DNA of 64,000 bases from Streptococcus parapneumoniae. Its GTDB lineage: Bacteria; Bacillota; Bacilli; Lactobacillales; Streptococcaceae. How positions within the stretch are numbered: the first letter of the stretch is position 1; the number at the start of each line of letters is the position of its first letter. Below, piece by piece: positions 35,655 to 43,654 of this stretch. The stretch is taken from assembly GCF_037076355.1 (NCBI RefSeq), contig NZ_AP026968.1, positions 2,186,501 to 2,250,500 of the forward strand, written 5' to 3'. The notes beneath the pieces are model-generated. The model did no database searches, was not told where the DNA came from, and was given only the letters and a program-made list of their open reading frames with translations. The position numbers and the translations under genes are program-made.

Positions 35655-35696
35655 TAGTTATAGATATATTTATAGTTATAAATATATCTATAACTA
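35655..35696. promoter_or_regulatory. Perfect 20-bp inverted repeat (site B)
   Basis: Arms 35655-35674 and 35677-35696 are exact reverse complements separated by GT, made of TAGTTATAGATATATTTATA and its mirror. The right arm includes the stop codon of the ribbon-helix-helix gene and the palindrome lies in the promoter/leader zone of fic. Its symmetry and A+T content suggest a protein-binding operator or centromere. Confidence 0.7.
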
Positions 35697-35915
35697 TAGT
35701 TTCTCGATTAATTTATCAAGATAATCTGATGCAGACTTTGCACCAGCTGCTTTTGCAACTTGATCTAACTTTTTCCGATTACTTGGCTTCAATGTAAACT
35801 GGAATTGCTTTTTGCGTTCAAAACTTTCAAAATTGGCTACCTCTGAAATCTGCTCAGGTTGATGGGTTGCTTCAATAATCTGCGAAATCTCTTTTTCTCT
35901 TGGTGTGAATGCCAT
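35694..35915 (-). CDS. Ribbon-helix-helix DNA-binding protein (ParB/Omega-like partner of ParA)
   Basis: The protein has 73 residues. Its C-terminal half fits a ribbon-helix-helix fold: beta strand QFQFTLKP, helix SNRKKLDQVAKAAG, helix SASDYLDKLIEKL. A flexible charged N-terminus precedes it, as in ParG, Omega and PrgO-type centromere-binding proteins. It lies 53 bp after parA and has its own RBS (AGAAGGAGA). A family of A+T-rich inverted repeats surrounds both genes, the expected binding sites. It probably binds the centromere and represses the parA promoter. An antitoxin role toward Fic is an alternative. Confidence 0.78.
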   Translation of the reverse strand: MAFTPREKEISQIIEATHQPEQISEVANFESFERKKQFQFTLKPSNRKKLDQVAKAAGAKSASDYLDKLIEKL

Positions 35916-35928
35916 AACAATCTCCTTC

Positions 35929-35976
35929 TAATTATATTTATAATTGTATTTGTATTTATAAACATAATTATATTGT
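35929..35976. promoter_or_regulatory. A+T-rich inverted-repeat site C
   Basis: TAATTATATTTAT (35929-35941) and, reversed, ATAAACATAATTA (about 35958-35970) match at 12 of 13 positions. The site fills the gap between parA and the ribbon-helix-helix gene and overlaps the parA stop. Confidence 0.6.
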
Positions 35977-36774
35977 ATCATAAATTTTTGAAAAAGTCTG
36001 TTCCAGCTCAGTGAAAAACTTTTTGTGTTTTTGATAAAGCTCTGGATTTTCCTCCATATCTGCAATAGAGATTTTATCAATCGTGGAATGATTGAACAAC
36101 TCTTTTGCTGGTACAATCCCTAGAAGGTTATCTGTTCCCTTTTCTTTTGCTTCAAGTCCCAATGCTTCCAGTAATTCTCTTGATGATCCATAGTTTGGTC
36201 GGATCATATTTGCTAAGAAATATAATTCAGCAGTAATGTATGATTCTCTGGTACGATAGTCGATCACATCCTTTCTGAATGCTTCTAACCGAGTTGATAA
36301 ATTGAATTTAGCATTATAACCAAACTCCGAAGGAGTCAAGGGACTAATAATAGCGTGACTGACCGCTACAGCATTTTTTGTAGCTGTCGCAAAGTCTGGT
36401 CTACAATCAATCAAGATACAGTCAAACTGACCCAACTTCTTCTTTTCGTAGTTATCCTCTAGCCAAAGATAAAGTAACATATTTTTCTTATCGCTATTCT
36501 CCAGATCTCGTTCCACCGAGTCCAGCTGAACTGAACCTGGAATTAGACTGATATTTTCCTTGACTTGCTTAATATCCACGTCGCCTCCTTTGAAAGCATT
36601 CGCAATCGTATTCTGACTTTCGTAAATATTGTAGCACTGAGTCAAATTACACTGATGGTCTAAATCTATAAAGAGAACCTTATGACCTTTGCGAGCCAAC
36701 CATTCTCCATAATTAAATGTCAAAGTTGTTTTTCCAACACCGCCTTTGATAGCGGCAAATGTGATAATCTTCAT
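35968..36774 (-). CDS. parA: ParA-family partition ATPase
   Basis: This 268-residue P-loop ATPase has the deviant Walker A KGGVGKTT at residues 11-18 with its signature first lysine, the A' motif LFIDLDHQCNLT near 34-45, and the Walker B-like CILIDCRPDF near 115. It would drive segregation of the element together with the downstream ribbon-helix-helix protein. ParA genes of this type sit on plasmids and on some conjugative elements; pCF10 PrgP is the equivalent I recall. Its promoter (TTGACA, 16 nt, TATAAT) is overlapped by one of four A+T-rich inverted repeats, so autoregulation is likely. Confidence 0.9.
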   Translation of the reverse strand: MKIITFAAIKGGVGKTTLTFNYGEWLARKGHKVLFIDLDHQCNLTQCYNIYESQNTIANAFKGGDVDIKQVKENISLIPGSVQLDSVERDLENSDKKNMLLYLWLEDNYEKKKLGQFDCILIDCRPDFATATKNAVAVSHAIISPLTPSEFGYNAKFNLSTRLEAFRKDVIDYRTRESYITAELYFLANMIRPNYGSSRELLEALGLEAKEKGTDNLLGIVPAKELFNHSTIDKISIADMEENPELYQKHKKFFTELEQTFSKIYDTI

Positions 36775-36804
36775 TCTATTTCTCCATCCTTTTTCTATAT
36801 TTCT

Positions 36805-36856
36805 ATTATACCATTATAATTATATTTGTCAACATGTTTATAAATATAATTATAAT
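36805..36856 (-). promoter_or_regulatory. parA promoter overlapped by inverted-repeat site D
   Basis: TTGACA (36827-36832), 16 nt, TATAAT (36805-36810) on the minus strand. A perfect 15-bp inverted repeat with arms at 36813-36827 and 36842-36856 covers the spacer and the region upstream of the -35 box. A protein binding it would block polymerase. Confidence 0.75.
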
Positions 36857-36863
36857 TATTTTT

Positions 36864-38540
36864 TTACAATGAAGTTTCTATTTCCTTTCGCTGTTCCACA
36901 TTTTTCTCAATATCTTGATGTAACTTATAATCTTTTGTAATTGCTTCTACTCTCTGATACAAAGCCTGACGCTCAAAGGTCGCTTCTTTAATAAGTTTAT
37001 CAATCTCAGTTTTTCGAGTACTAGGATCTACTCTCAAATCTTTCAAAATGGAAATAGCTAGTTTCACTTCTTGAGGATTATTGGATTCCAGTGCAAGAAA
37101 TGCAGACTGAATTTTATTAAGATCACCCAAGCGTTGATCTAATTTATCAAGCAAGTTATCTACTTCTTCTAGTTCCTCTTCAAAACGATTTAACAATTCA
37201 TCAAATTGCTGTCCTTCTGTCACTCCATGAGCGGATAGATAGTTATATTCACGAACAAGCTGATCCATAGTTGAGATTTTAGGATTTTTTCGGATAATCA
37301 TTTCTCCATTATCATACGACAACTGGGAAGCGACTGTTTCTCCCTTCATATAACGATTCTTATCAGCGTGTTCAGGATTAACAAAATAATAGAAATCGTT
37401 TTTCCTAATAAAAATTTCATAAGAGCCACCTTCTGCTTTTTCAATCTGATGAGCAGGAATCAGAATAGTTCCCTTATTTCTAATCCCAAATTCCATTTCA
37501 AGATAGATTCCATTTTTTGTTTCTTCCATCACCTGCCATTCTTCAACTGTGATTCTCATTTCAAAATCATCTTCTCGTTCTGCTACCATTTTTTCATATT
37601 CGGATTTTATTTCATCAACAGATAAGGTTACCTCGTTAGCAACCACTCTCTCAGAAATTTTCTCTAAAGAATAATTTCCTTTTTTTGATAAAGTGCGATC
37701 CCTAACATTTCTGGTTTGATCTTGGTCAGTCAGACGATACTTTATTTCCTTTCCTGAAGTATCAACTATCAGATTTAAAGCTCGTGCCTTAGACTTGAAA
37801 TCTTCTAAGGAGCTTGAATGTTTTAAAAGGAAATCTAAACGAGATTTAATCTCATAACGAAATGAATTTTTCTTTCGGTAAGCATGATACGTTTTTCGAT
37901 TAGTCCATAATCTCTCTTTGAGAATTTTAGCTCCAGCTAGGTCAGCGTACTTATTGGAAATATTAAATAGACTTCTAGCAGTATTTTTCTGCCAACGAAA
38001 TTTGTTTAAGGTAACAGAGTTAGTTGAATTGAAAATAATGTGATTATGAATGTGTCCCTTATCCATGTGAGTCGCTATGACAAATTCATGTTGCCCACCA
38101 GTTAATTCTAAAATCGTTTTTCGACCAATCTCATGAATTTCTTGTGGAGTCAAATCATCTTCAGGAGAAAATGATTGAATGATGTGATGAGCCAAAACCC
38201 GATTCGGATTTTGAATATCAGATAGTTCTTTTGTCCCTGCTCGTTGAGCCGCATTCTTTTTGGTCAAAAGAAATTCTTCTGTCGCTGTGCTAGCGTCTGT
38301 AATTCCATAAGTAGATACCAGTTGCTTGACTACTCGGCCATCTTTAACCACTGCTGGAAATTCAAACTGTTCATCTTGTTCTAAAAAACTCGTTTTAGAT
38401 GGATTCTCAATATAGCGTAAAGCATTATTTAAACTTTTTGTATCAGTCAGCTCGACCGTCTTTGCTTCATCCTCAATATATTTTGTAGACCGTCCTAAAG
38501 AAGCTACACCCTTAATCTGAAGAACCTTTGTTACAACCAT
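36864..38540 (-). CDS. Relaxase, MobA/VirD2 type (MOBP-like)
   Basis: This 558-residue protein has the relaxase/mobilisation nuclease fold in its first 250 residues. The metal-binding motif III is clear near residue 160: THMDKGHIHNHIIFN. Tyr21 in RSTKYIED is a candidate nucleophile of motif I. The C-terminal half is a long helical region, rich in Glu and Lys, with coiled-coil character. It would nick oriT and pilot the strand through the coupling protein. It overlaps the upstream MobC-like gene by 10 bases, so the two are co-translated. Relaxases of pCF10 (PcfG) and Tn5252 have a similar opening, from memory. Confidence 0.92.
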   Translation of the reverse strand: MVVTKVLQIKGVASLGRSTKYIEDEAKTVELTDTKSLNNALRYIENPSKTSFLEQDEQFEFPAVVKDGRVVKQLVSTYGITDASTATEEFLLTKKNAAQRAGTKELSDIQNPNRVLAHHIIQSFSPEDDLTPQEIHEIGRKTILELTGGQHEFVIATHMDKGHIHNHIIFNSTNSVTLNKFRWQKNTARSLFNISNKYADLAGAKILKERLWTNRKTYHAYRKKNSFRYEIKSRLDFLLKHSSSLEDFKSKARALNLIVDTSGKEIKYRLTDQDQTRNVRDRTLSKKGNYSLEKISERVVANEVTLSVDEIKSEYEKMVAEREDDFEMRITVEEWQVMEETKNGIYLEMEFGIRNKGTILIPAHQIEKAEGGSYEIFIRKNDFYYFVNPEHADKNRYMKGETVASQLSYDNGEMIIRKNPKISTMDQLVREYNYLSAHGVTEGQQFDELLNRFEEELEEVDNLLDKLDQRLGDLNKIQSAFLALESNNPQEVKLAISILKDLRVDPSTRKTEIDKLIKEATFERQALYQRVEAITKDYKLHQDIEKNVEQRKEIETSL

Positions 38541-38899
38541 CGCTCTTGATCCTTTGTTTGATTTTCCTGTTTTTGGATAAATTGGCTGACTGTATCTTTC
38601 AAATGTTTCTGCAATTCAAGAATCTGACTCAATTCATTTAGACTAGCCTGCTCATCTTCGTTTACCTTTTTTGCGACCTGATTTATATTGACCCCTATCC
38701 GATTTATTTCCTTACGTAGTTCTCTCAATTCTTCAAAATTTAAGATTTTGACCTCACCCATAATCAACATAATTCGGGCAAAGGCATTAAAATTTGTCAT
38801 TCCAGATTCTGCAATCTTTGTTGAAATGAACCGTGCCTCTTCTTCCGTTAAACGAATTTTTTTCTGAATCATTCGTTTTCGCTTTTCTCTATTTTTCAA
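38531..38899 (-). CDS. MobC-like relaxosome accessory protein
   Basis: A protein of about 122 residues with the MobC core: a ribbon-helix-helix N-terminus (KKIRLTEEEARFISTKIAE) and the signature LRKEINRIGVNINQVAKKVNE. I place the start at TTG 38899 because AGAGGTG lies seven bases before it. The frame is open to a TTG at 38983, but that upstream part has no RBS and lies in the structured oriT-like DNA. It should bind oriT and help the relaxase open the nick site. Confidence 0.85.
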   Translation of the reverse strand: MKNREKRKRMIQKKIRLTEEEARFISTKIAESGMTNFNAFARIMLIMGEVKILNFEELRELRKEINRIGVNINQVAKKVNEDEQASLNELSQILELQKHLKDTVSQFIQKQENQTKDQERWL

Positions 38900-38971
38900 A
38901 AAATCTTCACCTCTATTCTGGCAATTTTGCTTAAGGGGCTTAGAGCCCTTTTCTTCTGGCAAGATTAGCAC

Positions 38972-39088
38972 TTGGGTACCCAAATGCTGTTTTTAAAAAG
39001 GTCAAAGATGGTCAGCGTGTGCACCTGACCATTCTTGACTTTTTAAATCTTTGGGGAAATCCCCAATCCCCTAATCCCTGCAAGCAGG
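38972..39088. other. Candidate origin of transfer (oriT)
   Basis: The gap just upstream of mobC and the relaxase gene contains four inverted repeats in 117 bp. They are the palindrome TTGGGTACCCAA (38972-38983), a long imperfect hairpin with arms 38995-39015 and 39025-39044, TTGGGGA-AA-TCCCCAA (39051-39066) and CCTGC-AA-GCAGG (39077-39088). Position and structure fit an oriT. The nick site cannot be placed with certainty. The long hairpin could also serve as a terminator for the upstream operon. Confidence 0.55.
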
Positions 39089-39119
39089 AATCTTGTTCTA
39101 TCACGAGGGAAAAGTTTGA

Positions 39120-39428
39120 CTAAACTTTTAAGTCTTCCTGTAGAAGTTCCATTGTATCAACCATCTCCGTTTTAAGGATTTCGTCTTTTAGTTGCTCAAA
39201 TCGTTCATCACTCATTCCCTCAATTTCTTTAAGTGCAACGGGATACATTTCTACTTCTTCTAACTCATAGTTTGTTTTTACTCGCATATCTCTACGAAGA
39301 ATATAGAGGCATTCTTTACGTGAAATGTGCTGGTTGACTTCATTCACTTTTGGCGAATCTGTAGTTTCATCTATAAAAAATATCTCCATTAAAAGATTAA
39401 AAGTTTCTTGTTTTAGATGTTCAATCAT
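39120..39428 (-). CDS. Conserved element protein, unknown function
   Basis: A 102-residue acidic, largely helical protein. No motif is recognised. The RBS AAAAAAGGAG precedes the start and it lies 48 bp after the large LtrC/ArdC-like gene, so it is probably the last gene of that operon before oriT. Short acidic proteins in this position are common in streptococcal conjugative elements; an oriT or DNA-processing role is only a guess. Confidence 0.75.
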   Translation of the reverse strand: MIEHLKQETFNLLMEIFFIDETTDSPKVNEVNQHISRKECLYILRRDMRVKTNYELEEVEMYPVALKEIEGMSDERFEQLKDEILKTEMVDTMELLQEDLKV

Positions 39429-39476
39429 CTTCTGTTTCTCCTTTTTTGTTTTTCTTCCTACGAACTAATGCTTCCA

Positions 39477-42400
39477 TTATTGAGGGCTGCTCAGGGACTT
39501 TTTTTCTTCCACCTGCTTTACAGCCTCCGCCTTTTGATTCCCCAACTGCTCAGATTTTTCTTTTGCCTGTTTGAGTTTATCAGCAAACTTATCTTTCGTC
39601 ACAGTTTTATTTTTCACTAATTCTAACTTAGCATCCATCCGATCAATCAAACTTTTTGCTTCCCTCTGAACAACCTGCAGTTGTTCTACCATATCTTCAA
39701 AACCATTTTTATCTTTTGCCCAAATAGCCAAATATCCAAAACTGTAGCTACTCGTATCAAAACCAAAATGATTAGCCACGACATAGGCGACACTTTCAGC
39801 TTGTAATTCTTGCTTACGATATCGGTCGTCCCCATATTGGGCATTGCTTTCTCTATGTAAATCTGCATGAGCCATTTCATGAAAAATGGTTTTTAAAATC
39901 TGTTCTTGACCCTTTAATCCTTTTGAAATAACAATTCGATTTTCATCTGGAGAGTAATAACCATTTGTGCTCTCTCTTTTAATTTCTTCAAAACTGATAG
40001 GAACCTGATTATCCATTGAAACAGCTTTGGCTGCTCGGTACAAATCTTCATAATCTTTAACATCTCCAGTCAATTCATTAATTGCTTTTGGCAATTCTTT
40101 TCCTTCTGTTTGAGATACATCAAAGACATTCCCTAACTTGAATCGAGTAACAGTGACTTCCTTCTCTCCCATTTCATTTTCAGCTGGAGTAAAATCTAAC
40201 TCCTTTTGATGAACAGGAATACTGGTTTTCACTTGATACGGAACCCAAATCTTCAGAGCTTTTGAACCCTTTTTAACTGTTCTGTCAAAATCTGTTTTCC
40301 ATTTATTGAAACTAGCAACTTGGGAAACATTAGGATTTTGCATCTTCAGCAAATGAATATTGTTGAGTGAGTAGTTGTGAAACTTACTCATCGTATCCAA
40401 GAACGATTTAAACTGTTCTGAATCCAAATAGTTCTTCATTCCTTCTTTCAAATGTTCAGCTAAAGCTTTTGTATCTTTATTTGCGACTAACTGGGAAATG
40501 GTTTGTTCTGAACTTTTAGCAGCAATTGCTTCGGTTATAACAGCTCCTGCAGCCACCTCAGCATCTGTCCTTCTTTCTCTATCTTCCTGCCTTTTATGAA
40601 GGTTAGAAGCACTGTTGTATGGATCTGTTCCTTGCAACATCTCATCGGAGTTGGAAATACCATCACCATCCAAATCACGATCCCTCTCATCTTTTTGGTT
40701 ATACTGATAAATTTTTTCGTATGGATTATCTGGTGTATTTTGTAAATTTTTGACTTGCGATTTCTCAAATTCTTCTCGAACTGTGGCGATCGTTTGTTCA
40801 ACTTTTTCTGATAAACTTTTGATTTCTTTTTGCCATTTTTCTACAAGAGCTACTTGTTCCAACGGAGAATCCTTGACTCCTAACTTCTCAAACCAAGCAG
40901 ATAAATTTTCGACCTCAACACTATCCATTCCATCAAAAGAGATAAATCCAAGACGAGCATCATGACTACTATCTGTAAATCCAATTGGACTATTTTCCAA
41001 ATCTCCAAATGGGAGTTGGGATAGCAGTTGATCTGCATACGGAATATCTTCTAAAGCGTAGCTGAACTGAGAAATATCTAGTTCACTCGCCAATCTCTCC
41101 AGATGATACTGAGTGAATATCGCCCCATCTATCTTCATCAACTCTGAATGCTCTCGCATTTCTCGTGTACCAAGTCTTTCTTTGTTAGCGATTGGGTTAA
41201 TCTCATCCCCAATATCGTAACGAATGCCATCCTGAATCAGTTCACCATCAGGGCTGTACAAGGCAAATTGAACCTTTGTAAAAGGGATATAGGAAGCACC
41301 TTCTACCTGGTTCATTCGATCACTTACACTCGCATGATATTTGTCGTAATAGATATTATTCTGCTTATATAGTTCTTTTGCAAAAGACTGATAATCCACC
41401 AACTCTGTTTCGCTAAAAGGTAAAATTGGCCCACCATCATGCTTTTCTGCCCATTGAAGGCGGACATTGTAGTTGTTTTTGTCAATCTCATTTGGTTGAA
41501 TTGCCTCAAACAAGCCATTTGCCATAATCGATTGCAATTCTTTGCCCCCATCCTTAATATAATCCTCGTTAATCGATAACTGTTCAATATGGCCATCACG
41601 TTCACGGAAAACACCAAGAATAACTTTTTCCTTAGTTTTCTCTACATCAACTCTTAGATCTCTCTTAATTTTCATGAGAGATGCAGGGACACGTTCATCT
41701 CCTATATCTTTGAAAAGAAGTAAGAAATCCTCGTCTTTACTCTTAATAGCTTCTGAAAAGTTAAGTCGTTGTGCAATTCTTACTTCATCTAAATTATCCA
41801 AAACAAACGATTTAGGATCAAGAATATCCTCTAACATAGGAATAACTTGTAATTTTTCTTTTAGACTATTACTAACCAGTATTTGATTATAGTCTCCCCT
41901 TCCCTCAGCAAAATCGACTACAAAATCTCCAGCATTTCTACCTGGAACAACTGGCCTGATTCCTGTTAAGTGTAAAAAGTTTTCTTGTTTAAAACTAACA
42001 TCTAACAAATTTACTTCTCCATTATTTGAGTAGAAATAATAGACTTTACTATTTGCCAACTCTTCTAAATACCATTGAGAAGACCTCTGAATAGAGCCTG
42101 CATACTGATTCATTTTTTTTAAATCAGCTTGTGTAATTGGATGATATTTTGAATATCTTCGTTGCACTTCTTCAAAATTTGTGCTAAACTGTAAGTAACG
42201 ATAGGGTGATGTCGGGTGACTGGTAACAGTTTGCTCAAAGGTTGCTGATGATTCAGCTTCAGGTTCGGCACTGCCCACAGCATCAGGCTGTGAATAGCCC
42301 TCTCCACCACTGGCCCTATCATTCATTTGCTCCTGAGTACTCTCAGGAGTTTTTTCTGTGCTCTGAATTTGTTCCTGCGCTTCATACTTAGTTCCATTCT

Positions 42401-43643
42401 CGTACGATTCCGACATACTATTTTTTCTCCCTCTTTCTTGATTAATGATTGTTTGATATTTTTGACGGACTTCTTCCCTTGTCAATTGTCTATCTGACAC
42501 AAAGACTTTTACATCATCTGCAGTTAGCTCTTGCGCTTTTGCAAGAGCTAGTTCCTTCTCAAAAAAGCCCTGGTAATGCCAGGACTTTTCATCTACTGTA
42601 TAAACATGTGCTAACTCTTTAGGAGTGTTATTCCCTCCCTTCAGAAAGTCATTCCAATCTTCCTTCTCCTGGTCTCTATGAAGGATAGGTGGTATCTCAA
42701 TTTGTACTGGAATTCCCTTTTCCTGCAGACTAGTTATAAATTTATGGCCAGCCATATCATTATCTACAGCCAAGGTAATCATATCCTGATGCTGACCGTC
42801 TTTAAAATAGTTTGTTGTTCTGGCTACTAATTCTAGAGCTTTCCCAGTATTCTGATTGATTTGATAGGATTTATCATTTATCTCTGCGTACAATTCCATA
42901 AACCGTCTACTAATGATTCCTTCTTTTACTCCATCCATAGCTACTAAGCGAACATCCTGAAGCCTATCCTTATGAAGCTCATAGTAGCTCATTAAATCGA
43001 TTGGAGCTTCCGCAAAGACCAAACGTTTTGGTGTTCCGATATCAATTGAAAAGCCTAGTTGTCCGTCTGAATTTCTCATAATTTGTTTTAGGCGTCCACG
43101 TTCAGGATAGTGCTCCCGATTCTCTACTATTCCCTGAAGACTCGCTCCAGCTAAAAAGCCTGTGTTGTCCTTATACTTAAAGACAATCACAGGCTCAAAA
43201 TAGTCTCCTTTTTTTCGGATTGCTTCCGCTATACTCCCTTGGCTAATAAAGAAGTTAATCGTATCATCTGAAAGGCCTCTCTGTGCCTTCAAATAGCTTC
43301 TAGAAGCGCTGAAATCCTGACGCTCATATCTTTCCAAGTAATAGCTAAAAGGCTCTTTTGAAGCTGTCTGAGCTTCTACATCGACTTCCTTAAATTCTCC
43401 AGTTTCTAAAAAATGCATCGCCTCCTTGTAAGAAACACCTCGTATGGTTTGAACTAACTGAATAACATCTCCAAATTCAGTTCTTGAATTCCAGTGAAAT
43501 TCATTTTTCCTTGTATCGATTACAAATGAATCGTGCTCTGTCCAGGTATAACTATAGCTACCCGTACGCTTTAACTCCATACCTAGCTGCTCTGCAACAG
43601 AAATAATAGATAATCTTTTGGCTTCCTCTTTGCTTAATGTCAT
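39477..43643 (-). CDS. LtrC/ArdC-like multidomain protein (Toprim, antirestriction, metallopeptidase)
   Basis: This 1,388-residue protein combines several modules. Residues 1-90 resemble the CHC2-like/DUF3991 start of plasmid primase-type proteins (FHWNSRTEFGDVIQLV). A Toprim-like domain spans about 200-330, with LVFAEAPIDLMSYYEL and LAVDNDMAGHKF. A long central region follows, with a calcium-loop motif DLDGDGISNSDE near 989. From about 1,060 comes an ArdC-N-like domain (MSKFHNYSLNNIHLLKMQ) and a zinc peptidase motif HEMAHADLH near 1254. The C-terminus is a coiled coil. ArdC-type proteins protect incoming single-stranded DNA from restriction, and Toprim suggests priming or strand handling. 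It heads the oriT-proximal operon after 43655-45004. Confidence 0.82.
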   Translation of the reverse strand: MTLSKEEAKRLSIISVAEQLGMELKRTGSYSYTWTEHDSFVIDTRKNEFHWNSRTEFGDVIQLVQTIRGVSYKEAMHFLETGEFKEVDVEAQTASKEPFSYYLERYERQDFSASRSYLKAQRGLSDDTINFFISQGSIAEAIRKKGDYFEPVIVFKYKDNTGFLAGASLQGIVENREHYPERGRLKQIMRNSDGQLGFSIDIGTPKRLVFAEAPIDLMSYYELHKDRLQDVRLVAMDGVKEGIISRRFMELYAEINDKSYQINQNTGKALELVARTTNYFKDGQHQDMITLAVDNDMAGHKFITSLQEKGIPVQIEIPPILHRDQEKEDWNDFLKGGNNTPKELAHVYTVDEKSWHYQGFFEKELALAKAQELTADDVKVFVSDRQLTREEVRQKYQTIINQERGRKNSMSESYENGTKYEAQEQIQSTEKTPESTQEQMNDRASGGEGYSQPDAVGSAEPEAESSATFEQTVTSHPTSPYRYLQFSTNFEEVQRRYSKYHPITQADLKKMNQYAGSIQRSSQWYLEELANSKVYYFYSNNGEVNLLDVSFKQENFLHLTGIRPVVPGRNAGDFVVDFAEGRGDYNQILVSNSLKEKLQVIPMLEDILDPKSFVLDNLDEVRIAQRLNFSEAIKSKDEDFLLLFKDIGDERVPASLMKIKRDLRVDVEKTKEKVILGVFRERDGHIEQLSINEDYIKDGGKELQSIMANGLFEAIQPNEIDKNNYNVRLQWAEKHDGGPILPFSETELVDYQSFAKELYKQNNIYYDKYHASVSDRMNQVEGASYIPFTKVQFALYSPDGELIQDGIRYDIGDEINPIANKERLGTREMREHSELMKIDGAIFTQYHLERLASELDISQFSYALEDIPYADQLLSQLPFGDLENSPIGFTDSSHDARLGFISFDGMDSVEVENLSAWFEKLGVKDSPLEQVALVEKWQKEIKSLSEKVEQTIATVREEFEKSQVKNLQNTPDNPYEKIYQYNQKDERDRDLDGDGISNSDEMLQGTDPYNSASNLHKRQEDRERRTDAEVAAGAVITEAIAAKSSEQTISQLVANKDTKALAEHLKEGMKNYLDSEQFKSFLDTMSKFHNYSLNNIHLLKMQNPNVSQVASFNKWKTDFDRTVKKGSKALKIWVPYQVKTSIPVHQKELDFTPAENEMGEKEVTVTRFKLGNVFDVSQTEGKELPKAINELTGDVKDYEDLYRAAKAVSMDNQVPISFEEIKRESTNGYYSPDENRIVISKGLKGQEQILKTIFHEMAHADLHRESNAQYGDDRYRKQELQAESVAYVVANHFGFDTSSYSFGYLAIWAKDKNGFEDMVEQLQVVQREAKSLIDRMDAKLELVKNKTVTKDKFADKLKQAKEKSEQLGNQKAEAVKQVEEKKSLSSPQ

Positions 43644-43654
43644 CTGTTACCTCC

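Noticed and set aside
38900..38983. Longer N-terminus of the MobC-like protein from TTG 38983
   Set aside because: No RBS precedes it, the added residues do not resemble MobC, and the DNA is the palindromic oriT-like region.
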